Assembly (NCBI GenBank): GCA_947365485.1
Contig: CANAXK010000019.1
Coordinates: 1-14,391, forward strand
Length of the DNA: 14,391 bases
Direction: 5' to 3'
Origin: an uncultured bacterium
GTDB lineage: Bacteria > Cyanobacteriota > Vampirovibrionia > Gastranaerophilales > Gastranaerophilaceae
A program made the translations under genes and the position numbers. Of the stretch, positions 7,373 to 14,188 are shown piece by piece (position 1 is the first letter of the stretch; every line of letters begins with the position of its first letter). The notes under the pieces were generated by a model, which was not told where the DNA came from, made no database searches, and saw only the letters and a list, made by a program, of their open reading frames with translations.

Positions 7373-7834
7373 ATGGCAATAAAATCATGGACAGATTATT
7401 TTTTAGACCTTGCAAAAACCTGCTCTTCACGCTCAAACTGCTTGCGCGCACAGGTCGGCGCGGTGATTGTGGGTCAGGACAAAAAGATTAAAGCAACCGG
7501 CTATAACGGCACCCCGTCAGGCGTGGAATCCTGCTACGAACGCGGCGAATGCTTCCGGATAAAAAACAATATCCCTTCAGGCACCTGCTACGAAACCTGC
7601 CGCTCGATTCATGCGGAACAAAACGCTATTATTCAGGCAGGTCAGGACAGATGCATGGGTGCCTCAATGTATATCTACGGCCATAATTTTATCTGTATCC
7701 TCTGCAAACGGTTTATCGTGCAGTCAGGAATAACAGATGTATACCTCAAAAAAGACGATAACGCACCTGTGCTCCACGTTTCTGTGAACGATATAAGGCG
7801 CGAACTCGAAAACCCGGAACCGGTTAAGGTATAA
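7373..7834 (+). CDS. Deoxycytidylate (dCMP) deaminase
   Basis: Cytosolic zinc enzyme converting dCMP to dUMP, the precursor of dTMP. The 153-residue protein has the deaminase signature: H80-A-E82 for zinc and catalysis, with C108-x2-C111 as the other zinc ligands. The usual PC-x-x-C is I-C-I-L-C here, so the proline is replaced. Cysteines 54, 60, 72 and 76, in the stretch around SCYERGEC and GTCYETCRS, match the extra structural zinc site of phage T4-type dCMP deaminases. Start ATG 7373 is chosen over an in-frame ATG at 7349 because AAGGAG lies eight bases before it. The name comEB is used for relatives in Firmicutes but is not implied here. ribD begins two bases after the stop. Confidence 0.93.
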   Translation: MAIKSWTDYFLDLAKTCSSRSNCLRAQVGAVIVGQDKKIKATGYNGTPSGVESCYERGECFRIKNNIPSGTCYETCRSIHAEQNAIIQAGQDRCMGASMYIYGHNFICILCKRFIVQSGITDVYLKKDDNAPVLHVSVNDIRRELENPEPVKV

Positions 7835-7836
7835 CC

Positions 7837-8868
7837 ATGGCTTCAAACCTCGATGAGAAGTACATGCGGATGTGTTTTGCCCTTGCAAAGAAAGGCAGAG
7901 GCAAGGTTTCGCCTAATCCGATGGTCGGCTGCATAGTGCTGGATAAGTCCGGAAATGTGGTATCAAAAGGATACCATAAAAAGTACGGCGAAAACCATGC
8001 TGAACGGGACGCTCTGCTCAAATTGCAAAATAACGAGGCAGAGGGCGGAACGCTCTATGTTAATCTGGAGCCATGCTCGCACTACGGCAAGACTCCACCG
8101 TGTGTTGACCTTATCATTGAGCGAAAACTCGCAAGGATTGTTATTGGGATGAAGGATGTTAACCCGAAAGTCTGCGGGATACAAAAACTGGAAGCTCTCG
8201 GAATCAAGGTGGATTACGCGTTAGAACCTGAATCCCGATTCTTGAACAGGGTTTTTATCAAAAACATGACTTTTAAAATGCCTTATGTGGTTCTTAAAAC
8301 CGCCTCTACAATGGACGGCAAAATCGCGACCAGCACAGGCTCTTCCAAGTGGATAACCTCGAGCGAATCAAGGGCAGAGGTTTACAGGATGCGAAAAGAG
8401 TTTGACTGCATAATGACGAGTTCAAACACTGTGATAGCAGATAATCCGACAATGGAGCACCGGTTTAAGTGTATACTGGACAAGGATTTGCGCACTGACA
8501 AATACTCAAAAATCTACAGTCAGGGTGAGATTTACGTTGCTTCTTCCAAGAACACGCCGCTAAAGGACGGGAGGCTTGATATTGAGACGGTTTTGAAAGA
8601 GCTATACAGCAAGGGGATTTACACCGTGTTTGTGGAATGCGGGGGGACGCTTGCGGGTTCAATGCTCAAAGACGGGCTGATTGACGAGGTTTATCATTTT
8701 ATGGCGCCAAAGCTGCTCAATGATAACACCGGTTTGAGTTGTTTCAACGGTGCATGTGTAGAAAATATTTCAGGCGCGAGCGGGCTTGAAATCTACGAGG
8801 TTAAAAGGATTGGTTCGGATTTGCTCATCAAGTCTCTTGTGAGGAATCAACGGAACTCGTTAGGCTGA
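7837..8868 (+). CDS. ribD: Bifunctional riboflavin biosynthesis deaminase/reductase
   Basis: Second and third steps of riboflavin synthesis: deamination of the pyrimidine intermediate, then NADPH-dependent reduction of its ribose. The N-terminal deaminase domain (about residues 5-145) has H54-A-E56 and C80-x8-C89 in EPCSHYGKTPPC. The reductase domain (about 148-335) has LKTASTMDGKIAT, SKWITSSESR, ADNPT and the nucleotide-binding VECGGTLAGS. The usual E-G-G is E-C-G-G, and the phrase before ADNP reads TSSNTVI where V-G-x-x-T is common. The total of 343 residues is slightly short of the usual 360-370. It is translated two bases after the dCMP deaminase, with TTAAGG (7824-7829) as ribosome binding site, so the two deaminases form an operon. 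Its 3' end overlaps the opposing secreted-protein gene by 22 bases. Confidence 0.94.
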   Translation: MASNLDEKYMRMCFALAKKGRGKVSPNPMVGCIVLDKSGNVVSKGYHKKYGENHAERDALLKLQNNEAEGGTLYVNLEPCSHYGKTPPCVDLIIERKLARIVIGMKDVNPKVCGIQKLEALGIKVDYALEPESRFLNRVFIKNMTFKMPYVVLKTASTMDGKIATSTGSSKWITSSESRAEVYRMRKEFDCIMTSSNTVIADNPTMEHRFKCILDKDLRTDKYSKIYSQGEIYVASSKNTPLKDGRLDIETVLKELYSKGIYTVFVECGGTLAGSMLKDGLIDEVYHFMAPKLLNDNTGLSCFNGACVENISGASGLEIYEVKRIGSDLLIKSLVRNQRNSLG

Positions 8869-9272
8869 AACCGTGTGAAGTTATTGAGGTAACCGCCAAT
8901 CGGGAGCATGTTATCGGTTCTGTCGTACATTTCCTGCGGCATACGTTTTGTGTTTTCCTGCGCTTCGATTTTTGCGTTGTAGTCGCTGTTTTTCTGGTAC
9001 TGTTTGACTTTGACATCCTGATAGCAGGTGAATCTCACGTCGCTTGATTCAAGCGCGCGGCATTTTTCAATAGCGGTATCAAATTCGACTTTTCTCTTGT
9101 ACCAGTATGCAGCTGTTTCATTGAGTTTTCCTAGCCCTTTTGGCTCTTCAACATTCACAAAAGCCGGAGGAGCAAAGTCTTTCCACAATGGTTCGACGAC
9201 ACCATTGATATCTTCGGCGATAACGCACGCAGGAAGGCATAGAGCTGTAACAACAAGAATCTTTTTCATCAT
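8847..9272 (-). CDS. Small secreted protein of unknown function
   Basis: A 141-residue protein with a clear signal peptide: MMKK, a hydrophobic core, then a likely signal peptidase I site after VIA at residue 19. A lipoprotein alternative (LPAC at 13-16) is weaker because of the proline. The mature part is soluble and polar, with two cysteines (C71 and C83, the latter in FTCYQ) that could form a disulphide. A charged helical middle is followed by a C-terminal segment with PIGGYLNNFTRF. No family is recognised. Start ATG 9272 follows an AAGGA site at 9288-9284, a rather long 11-base spacing. It has its own near-consensus promoter inside the end of the upstream gene. The stop lies 22 bases inside the 3' end of ribD. 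Confidence 0.8.
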   Translation of the reverse strand: MMKKILVVTALCLPACVIAEDINGVVEPLWKDFAPPAFVNVEEPKGLGKLNETAAYWYKRKVEFDTAIEKCRALESSDVRFTCYQDVKVKQYQKNSDYNAKIEAQENTKRMPQEMYDRTDNMLPIGGYLNNFTRFQPNEFR

Positions 9273-9295
9273 AAGCGGTTTTGTCCTTTTTCCTT

Positions 9296-9324
9296 ATTAT
9301 ATCATTTCTTAGCATGTCTGTAAA
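9296..9324 (-). promoter_or_regulatory. Near-consensus promoter for the secreted-protein gene
   Basis: On the minus strand TTTACA (9324-9319) and an extended -10 TGATATAAT (9304-9296) are separated so that the hexamer spacing is exactly 17 bases. The expected transcript start near 9289 leaves a leader of about 17 bases. The promoter overlaps the last codons of the 110-residue membrane-protein gene. It is the best sigma-70-type match in the window. Confidence 0.8.
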
Positions 9325-9634
9325 TTAACGTTTTTATCAAAATCCCGAGATATGCTAGAGGAATGTAAACAACGAGGTAAGAGTCTGCGCTGTTGTTAAA
9401 AGTTAGTCTCACGCTTAGAAAGAACTGCAGGGCATTAAATAATGGTATAAGCCAGATGATTTTTGTTTTCGGGCTAAATCTAAGCGGGGAGATAACAAAA
9501 TATACAGGCAGTATAGCCATAAAAAGCACAATAGCAAGCCCGAGCCCTGTGATTGATGTTGACAGGCTTACAGACAGATAAGGCAGGATTATAATTATGA
9601 ACGTGCTTTCTAATATGTATTTTATGAGTTTCAT
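9302..9634 (-). CDS. Small multi-pass membrane protein coupled to Fic
   Basis: A 110-residue hydrophobic protein with about four membrane segments (roughly residues 8-25, 29-49, 59-75 and 84-103) and a basic C-terminal tail (YRHAKK). No catalytic motif is visible and no family is recognised. Its ATG (9634-9632) overlaps the TGA stop of the fic gene (9633-9631) in an ATGA arrangement, so translation is probably coupled. Its own ribosome binding site (around GAACTAGAA) is weak. The coupling suggests equal production with Fic and perhaps a functional link, but small membrane proteins of this look also occur as unrelated neighbours. Confidence 0.75.
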   Translation of the reverse strand: MKLIKYILESTFIIIILPYLSVSLSTSITGLGLAIVLFMAILPVYFVISPLRFSPKTKIIWLIPLFNALQFFLSVRLTFNNSADSYLVVYIPLAYLGILIKTLIYRHAKK

Positions 9635-10242
9635 ATTTCTAGTTCGTTTAATTTGTATAAAAAATAACCTTCATAATTATAACTTGCATCAATGCCCTTC
9701 ATATAAACTTCCCTGTCATTTATATCAGGCGTGAGAGCTTGCTTTAACAACTCTCTGATTTCCACATTTTTAATCGGGCTTCGTTCCATTGCCAGAAGGT
9801 AGTCTTCTTTGTCTACTTTTGACCAATCGACAACCTTGCCAAGTTCTTTTTTAAAGATTAAATCCAGCCAGATTCGTGTGCTGCGTCCGTTGCCTTCTCT
9901 GAAAGGATGAGCAACATTCATCTCTACATACTTTTCAATAATCTCTTCAAAAGTTGATTGAGGCATCTTGTCAATATGTTCTAAAGCTTGATTTAGATAC
10001 ATTACAGGCGCAAACCTAAAGTTGCCTTTGGCAATATTAACATTTCGGATTTCACCGGCAAAATAATAGATTTCATCGAACAAGTATTTGTGAATCTCAG
10101 ACAATGCCTCAAATGTTCCGGCGTCTAAAGAGTCAAGAATACCTTGTTCAAAAAGTTCCAACGCTTTTTTCTTGCTTATTCTTTCTTCTTCCCTTGCAAG
10201 TTCTGCGGATTCAGTTATGCCAAGTTTGTTTTCTAAAACCAT
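9631..10242 (-). CDS. fic: Fic-domain protein, self-inhibited (class III type)
   Basis: Fic enzymes transfer AMP or another phosphate-containing group from a nucleotide to hydroxyl side chains of target proteins. The catalytic loop HPFREGNGRSTR is at residues 112-123, matching H-x-F-x-[DE]-G-N-G-R-x-x-R with every key residue present. The flap region FRFAPV (75-80) is also typical. Near the C-terminus S187-Y-N-Y-E191-G192 fits the inhibitory [ST]-x-x-x-E-[GN] helix found C-terminally in class III Fic proteins, whose glutamate blocks ATP positioning until oligomeric state or conditions change. At 203 residues it is a compact stand-alone Fic. ATG 10242 is chosen for its AGAGG ribosome binding site (10251-10247). 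No separate antitoxin is seen; the coupled downstream gene is a membrane protein. Activity and target are inferred. Confidence 0.92.
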   Translation of the reverse strand: MVLENKLGITESAELAREEERISKKKALELFEQGILDSLDAGTFEALSEIHKYLFDEIYYFAGEIRNVNIAKGNFRFAPVMYLNQALEHIDKMPQSTFEEIIEKYVEMNVAHPFREGNGRSTRIWLDLIFKKELGKVVDWSKVDKEDYLLAMERSPIKNVEIRELLKQALTPDINDREVYMKGIDASYNYEGYFLYKLNELEI

Positions 10243-10260
10243 ATAAACCTCTTTTGTTTT

Positions 10261-10266
10261 ATTATA
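10261..10266 (-). promoter_or_regulatory. -10 element for fic
   Basis: TATAAT on the minus strand (10266-10261) is about 10 bases upstream of the AGAGG site and implies a leader of about 12 bases. The -35 region is weak. Confidence 0.5.
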
Positions 10267-10272
10267 AAACAA

Positions 10273-10531
10273 ACATACATCTGACTAGTAATCCCATCAT
10301 CGAGGCAGACTTGTAGTTTTAATAAAAGCCTGTAGTTTAGATCAGATGTCTGCCGACCCAATTGTAAAAGGTCACGTGGTTTGATTATTTGTGACAGATA
10401 GTTTGATGATATTCAAGGTTTTTGTCGGGTTGAAACCCAACCTATTTGGTAAAAACTTACAAACCGGAAGAAGTCGCAAGCAAGTATATTCGTCGTGTTC
10501 AATGACAATTGTTGAACACAGTCTACGGGTA
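10273..10531. other. Intergenic stretch with two inverted repeats and possible gene remnant
   Basis: No intact gene is seen in these 259 bases. Two inverted repeats stand out: GGCAGAC (10304-10310) with GTCTGCC (10348-10354), whose loop holds the word TGTAGTTT twice, and GTGTTCAA (10495-10502) with TTGAACAC (10512-10519), a nine-base loop. Neither is followed by a T run. One plus-strand frame around 10436-10550 reads protein-like (TYKPEEVASKYIRRVQ, a TGA, then QLLNTVYGYYN), which could be a decayed coding fragment. This is weak evidence. Confidence 0.3.
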
Positions 10532-11038
10532 TTATAATTTGAATTTAAACTGGCGCATATTTTTGTAACCTTTTACCAAAACATTTTCAGCATTTTCATA
10601 TTTTAACCCTTCAAAAATTCTTTGAAATAAAGTTTCTGAAAGGTTTGAAACATTCGCCAACAAATTATTTAATATGCGAGATGTAGTGTATGAAGCTAAG
10701 TTATGACTAGCATAACTTCTAAATTCCCTAATTTTTAATGTTGCAACGAGAGATGCATTTAATAAATCTAAAAAATGTTCTTTTTTTTACAAAAATTAGT
10801 AGATTTTTTGGAGATATTTTTTACTTTTTCTAATTGATGTAAAGCTTTTAAATCAAATGGTAGACTATCCGATAATCCTGAAATTAATACCTTCTCCAAG
10901 CTTTGTAGCATTACAGTTGCCATTTGAAAATTTTTTAATTTCATTTTGCAAAATAGCCTGTATGCTATCGTATTTGTTATTATAGTTTTCAAAGTATATT
11001 GCTTTAAAATTACAATTATTAATTGATGTTATCTTCAT
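10532..11038 (-). pseudogene. Hypothetical gene broken by two compensating frameshifts
   Basis: Three overlapping frames join into one protein of about 165 residues. Part 1 starts at ATG 11038 (MKITSINNCNFKAIYF) and stops at TAG 10867-10865. Part 2, in the +1 frame, reads DSLPFDLKALHQLEKVK and reaches a run of eight A followed by G (10788-10780). Part 3 returns to the original frame there as KEHFLDLLNASLVATLK and continues open for over 80 codons to TAA 10534-10532 (end NMRQFKFKL). Protein-like, lysine- and leucine-rich composition in each part and the net-zero frame change support a single ancestor. No family is recognised. The start overlaps the end of the upstream small membrane-protein gene by 20 bases. 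It could be decay, sequence error, or partly programmed slippage at A-AAA-AAG. Confidence 0.65.
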
Positions 11039-11177
11039 TTGTTTTCTTTCTAATTTTTATATATGAATATATTCCCAGTATTCCTAAACCACCTATTAAA
11101 GATGCTATTAATATAGGTTTTGTATCAGGCTTTTTTTTTACAGAACCAAGAATATATTTTTTGAAATTTTCAGACAT
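11019..11177 (-). CDS. Tiny membrane-anchored protein (about 52 residues)
   Basis: A small protein with a basic N-terminal part (FKKYILGSVKKK), one hydrophobic segment at about residues 21-40 with several glycines (SLIGGLGILGIYSY), and a basic tail (KIRKK). It is probably a single-pass membrane protein. The start is uncertain: ATG 11177 begins seven bases after the upstream stop, while in-frame ATG 11195 and TTG 11222 would overlap the upstream gene. None has a good ribosome binding site, so it may depend on coupling with neighbours. It lies between two broken genes and might itself be a remnant. No family is recognised. Confidence 0.5.
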   Translation of the reverse strand: MSENFKKYILGSVKKKPDTKPILIASLIGGLGILGIYSYIKIRKKTNEDNIN

Positions 11178-11184
11178 AGATGAT

Positions 11185-12271
11185 TTAAAAAACATCGTTA
11201 GAGTTTGAATGATATTTGACAAGTGATTTTAACCCTTTATCAAGTTCTCCTTTTTCTACTTCAATAACCTTATTGAATCTGCTAAAAACTTCCGACAATA
11301 ATTTTAAATCCGAATTATCATTTTTTATAACAATACTATACAATGGCATTTGTTTTATAGATTCTATAAAACCATTTGTTTCCAATTCTCGTTTTAGCAG
11401 ATTATCCTTACCATCCAGCGTCTCTTTTAGTCTTATGAGTTTAGCTTTTATATCCAAATCGTAAAATTCTTTACATTTTGAATTTTCTTTAAATTTCGCC
11501 CATTTTTCTTTTTCAATATATTCTAAAGGGTTTAACATATCAAAGTCATTTGAACCGTCACCTGCAGTAACTACCACATCCTTTTCTGTGGTAGCCTTTT
11601 TTAATGCCTCTTTTATATCATATAATTTTGTAAGTGCTTTTCCTTCAATATTCGGAGTTATATTGCAGTGATTTCTATAATGATTATGTTTACTCGGGAC
11701 ATCCCAGCTCATGTTATAATCAATCTTTTCTTTTTGTAAAAAGTCCCTAATCTCTCCCATAAAGTTATCATATATAAAATTTCGTTCTTTACAACAACCA
11801 TAATCAGGAGAAAATATCAGATTTATTTTTAAATTCCCATCTTTTCTCGCGCTTAAAGAATAATCAATTAAAGGCTTTTCATGGGGCTTTATTTTACCAT
11901 TGTCTGCAGGGAGCTTTTTCCAATCATCCGAATTCAGCTTCCCTTTGCTAAATAAAGAATTTTCGCCGTAATCCCTTACAGAATTTTCGCTTCCGGCTTC
12001 TACAAATCGTAATTTATATTTTTCGGCTAAATTTTTTATAAAATTCTTAATACCTTCACCATTCCAGCGTGTAGCGTTTCTGATATTTTTTTCTTTTTGC
12101 AAATTTGTCTTTTTGTAGTCAAATGGGAATTTTCCGTTTTTATAGAAATCAGAATTGTCAGCTTGTTTAAAATATTCATCGCTTCCATTTTTTGCAATAA
12201 AACTATCGGGAAGCGGTAATTCATATCTTCGTTTCTTTAAAAGTTGTGATATTTGTTATTCTCATATACAT
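11185..12271 (-). pseudogene. Truncated HAD-family phosphatase gene
   Basis: HAD phosphatases use an N-terminal D-x-D aspartate as nucleophile. Here the C-terminal part is present: GKALTKLYDIKEALKK followed by AGDGSNDFDML (coded about 11562-11533) matches motifs III and IV of the Cof/sucrose-phosphatase subgroup. Upstream, the same frame continues to about 12252 as YELPLPDSFIAKNGSDEYF, the phrase that normally follows motif II, but it has no ATG or GTG start. Just before it, in another frame, is a start peptide MYMRITNITTFKETKI (ATG 12271 or 12265) that ends in a stop. The D-x-D-x-T and motif II regions are missing between them. The simplest reading is an internal deletion with frameshift removing about 50 or more residues, including the nucleophile, so the product should be inactive. 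A start at TTG 12102 would give a 305-residue fragment. Confidence 0.72.
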
Positions 12272-12333
12272 CTTACAAGCCAAGTTCAACGCATATTAAA
12301 CTAAGCAATCTTTTTTTTAGTTATAGTTTGAAG

Positions 12334-12351
12334 GGTGCAATTCTTTGCACC
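12334..12351. repeat. Short perfect hairpin
   Basis: GGTGCAA (12334-12340), loop TTCT, TTGCACC (12345-12351): a seven-base-pair stem with a tetraloop, upstream of the truncated HAD gene. No T run follows on either strand, so a terminator role is not supported. Confidence 0.5.
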
Positions 12352-12480
12352 AATTTCAAAATACTCTAATTACTCATTAATTACTCTAGGGTAAAATTTC
12401 CTTGTTGAGTAATGATATGATGAATGTTAAGAAAAATTTGCATTTGCCCCTGACTAGTAAAAGAGTAAAGTGAATAATTT

Positions 12481-12577
12481 GGAAGTCGGTAGTTAAGTTG
12501 CTTCCGACCGGCTGAGGTTTAGTAGTGCTGGTCAAATCCCCTAATAAATATATTTGCCTCTTCCGACCAAACTACTC
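12481..12577. repeat. Structured intergenic region with direct and inverted repeats
   Basis: Within the gene-free stretch 12272-12608, CTTCCGACC occurs at 12501-12509 and 12560-12568. GGAAG/CTTCC and GTCGG/CCGAC can pair in alternative ways around 12481-12508. AGTAGT-GC-TGGTC (12521-12533) is nearly complementary to GACCA-A-ACTACT (12564-12575), a long-armed hairpin with a 30-base loop. No open reading frame or known RNA is recognised. The remainder of 12352-12480 is AT-rich with nothing definite. It could be a structured RNA, a recombination site or relic repeats. Confidence 0.4.
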
Positions 12578-12608
12578 AATAAAATACACCAATGTGATAA
12601 GTCTTTTT

Positions 12609-12636
12609 GCTTACTTTTTCTTCAGAAAAAGTAAGC
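12609..12636. repeat. 12-base-pair perfect inverted repeat at the tRNA 3' end
   Basis: GCTTACTTTTTC (12609-12620), loop TTCA, GAAAAAGTAAGC (12625-12636). The last two bases are the first two bases (plus-strand order) of the tRNA-Gly acceptor end. Downstream of the tRNA on the minus strand the hairpin is followed by AAAAAG rather than T, so it is not a canonical terminator, although the T5 within its first arm lies directly after the tRNA. It may act in 3'-end formation. Confidence 0.55.
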
Positions 12637-12705
12637 GGAGGACGGGACTCGAACCCGCGACGTCAACCTTGGGAAGGTTGCATTCTACCACTGAATTACC
12701 TCCGC
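12634..12705 (-). tRNA. tRNA-Gly(CCC)
   Basis: Full cloverleaf on the minus strand: acceptor GCGGAGG/CCTCCGC, D arm ATTC/GAAT with loop AGTGGTA, anticodon stem CAACC/GGTTG with loop TTCCCAA (anticodon CCC, reads GGG), five-base variable loop, and T arm GCGGG-TTCGAGT-CCCGT. The discriminator base is T, usual for bacterial tRNA-Gly. CCA is not encoded, so it must be added enzymatically. The 5' end is only seven bases after the accC stop on the same strand, so the tRNA may be processed from the accBC transcript. Confidence 0.97.
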
Positions 12706-12712
12706 TTAATTT

Positions 12713-14059
12713 TTAACCTTTTCTCTTGTAAAAATCTTCAATAAACCCGGTGTTGAACTTCCCACTCATGAACACCTCGTCTTCTACAATCTGCTGGTGG
12801 AAAGGTATCGTTGTCTTGATTCCTGTTACAACATACTCTTTCAACGCCTGATACATTCTGCGCCTTGCTTCGTTCCTGTTCTCACCCCAGCAAATCAGCT
12901 TCCCTATCATTGAATCGTAATAAGGCGGGATTGAGTAGCCCGGATAAACATGAGAATCAACCCTGATTCCAAATCCGCCCGGCGCAAAATAGCCGTCAAT
13001 CTTACCCGGACAAGGCATAAAGTCATGCTCAGGATCTTCTGCGTTGATACGACACTCTATTGCGTGACCTCTTAAAAGCACGTCATCCTGCGTGTAACCG
13101 AGCTTCTTGCCAGAAGCAACCAGAATCTGCTCTCTTACAATATCTATCTGCGAAATCATTTCTGTTACACAGTGCTCAACCTGAACACGTGTGTTCATCT
13201 CCATAAAGTACCATTTTCCGTCGTGGTCAAGCAGAAACTCGCAAGTACCTGCACCCTCGTAATTGATTGCCTTTGCAGCACGAACAGCTGCCGCGCCCAT
13301 TTCTTTTCGGGTCTTTTCGTCAATCGCTGGAGAAGGCGCTTCTTCTAACAACTTTTGGTGACGTCTCTGGATTGAACAGTCTCTTTCACCAAGGTGGATA
13401 ACGTTTCCGAACGAGTCGCCAAGTATCTGAACCTCAATGTGTCTAGGGTTCTCAAGGAATTTTTCTGCATAAACCCCTGGGTTGCCGAAGAACTTTTCTG
13501 CTTCCTGCTGGCAAAGAGTCATGTTTGTTTCTAACTCGTCGTCAGAACGAACGATTCTCATACCCTTTCCGCCCCCGCCTGCTGTTGCCTTGAGGATAAT
13601 CGGGTAACCCGCCTTGTGCGCAAACTCTCTTGCCTGCTCAACTGTCTCAAGAATCCCTGTCCCCGGTGTTACTGGAACGTTGTTCTCAATCATTGTCTTA
13701 CGCGCAGTTGCCTTGTCGCCCATCTTTCTCATTGACTCTGCTGTTGGCCCGATGAACTTGATTCCGTGCTCTGTGCAAATGTCAACAAAATCAGCCCTTT
13801 CTGACATGAAACCGTAACCCGGATGGATTGCGTCGCAGCCTGTCATGAGCGCTGTTGAGATGATTGCAGGAATGTTTAAATAGCTCTGGGTGCTAGGTGC
13901 AGGCCCTATGCAGTAAGCGTCTGTTGCAAGTCTAACATGAAGCGACTTTGCGTCTGCTTCTGAATATATAGCGACAGTCGGAATCCCTAATTCCCTGCAC
14001 GCTCTAATTACTCTGACTGCTATTTCACCTCTGTTAGCTATTAAAACCTTTTTAAACAT
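12713..14059 (-). CDS. accC: Acetyl-CoA carboxylase, biotin carboxylase subunit
   Basis: ATP-dependent carboxylation of biotin on AccB, first half-reaction of acetyl-CoA carboxylase at the entry to fatty acid synthesis. The 448-residue protein is full length. It has the N-terminal [30 protein letters not shown] near residue 80, the ATP-grasp glycine loop GGGGKGM (161-167), [11 protein letters not shown], the catalytic [10 protein letters not shown] (287-296) and the C-terminal carboxylase domain (ECRINAEDP onward). ATG 14059 has an AAAAGGAAG ribosome binding site on the minus strand. It follows accB after 129 bases, a longer gap than usual for this pair, and is followed by tRNA-Gly. Confidence 0.97.
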   Translation of the reverse strand: MFKKVLIANRGEIAVRVIRACRELGIPTVAIYSEADAKSLHVRLATDAYCIGPAPSTQSYLNIPAIISTALMTGCDAIHPGYGFMSERADFVDICTEHGIKFIGPTAESMRKMGDKATARKTMIENNVPVTPGTGILETVEQAREFAHKAGYPIILKATAGGGGKGMRIVRSDDELETNMTLCQQEAEKFFGNPGVYAEKFLENPRHIEVQILGDSFGNVIHLGERDCSIQRRHQKLLEEAPSPAIDEKTRKEMGAAAVRAAKAINYEGAGTCEFLLDHDGKWYFMEMNTRVQVEHCVTEMISQIDIVREQILVASGKKLGYTQDDVLLRGHAIECRINAEDPEHDFMPCPGKIDGYFAPGGFGIRVDSHVYPGYSIPPYYDSMIGKLICWGENRNEARRRMYQALKEYVVTGIKTTIPFHQQIVEDEVFMSGKFNTGFIEDFYKRKG

Positions 14060-14083
14060 AATACTTCCTTTTAAATCTATATT

Positions 14084-14115
14084 CCGCCTGTCAAGTCACA
14101 GATTTGAAACGGCGG
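14084..14115. repeat. Hairpin in the accB-accC gap
   Basis: CCGCC (14084-14088) pairs with GGCGG (14111-14115), and inside them TCAA (14091-14094) with TTGA (14104-14107). It lies just upstream of the accC ribosome binding site on the minus strand. The rest of the gap (to 14188) has small inverted repeats such as GGCGA/TCGCC but no gene. A processing or attenuation role is only a guess. Confidence 0.4.
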
Positions 14116-14188
14116 CGACGTAAAGTTTCGCCTTCAATTTGTCTGCTCACGCAGCCAAATTCGGGGCTTCACTCCGAGCTACGCTTGT

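Noticed and set aside
8847..9272. Lipoprotein assignment for the secreted protein from LPAC
   Set aside because: Proline at the -2 position is unusual for a lipobox and a good signal peptidase I site follows at residue 19.
10281..12460. 11-base direct repeat CTGACTAGTAA at 10281-10291 and 12450-12460 flanking the broken genes, possible integration ends
   Set aside because: Exact 11-base matches are expected by chance in 14 kb (about 25 pairs), and no integrase or transposase is present.
12525..12716. Plus-strand frame of 63 codons containing RRTGLEPATSTLGRLHS
   Set aside because: It is the antisense of tRNA-Gly, a well-known spurious translation.
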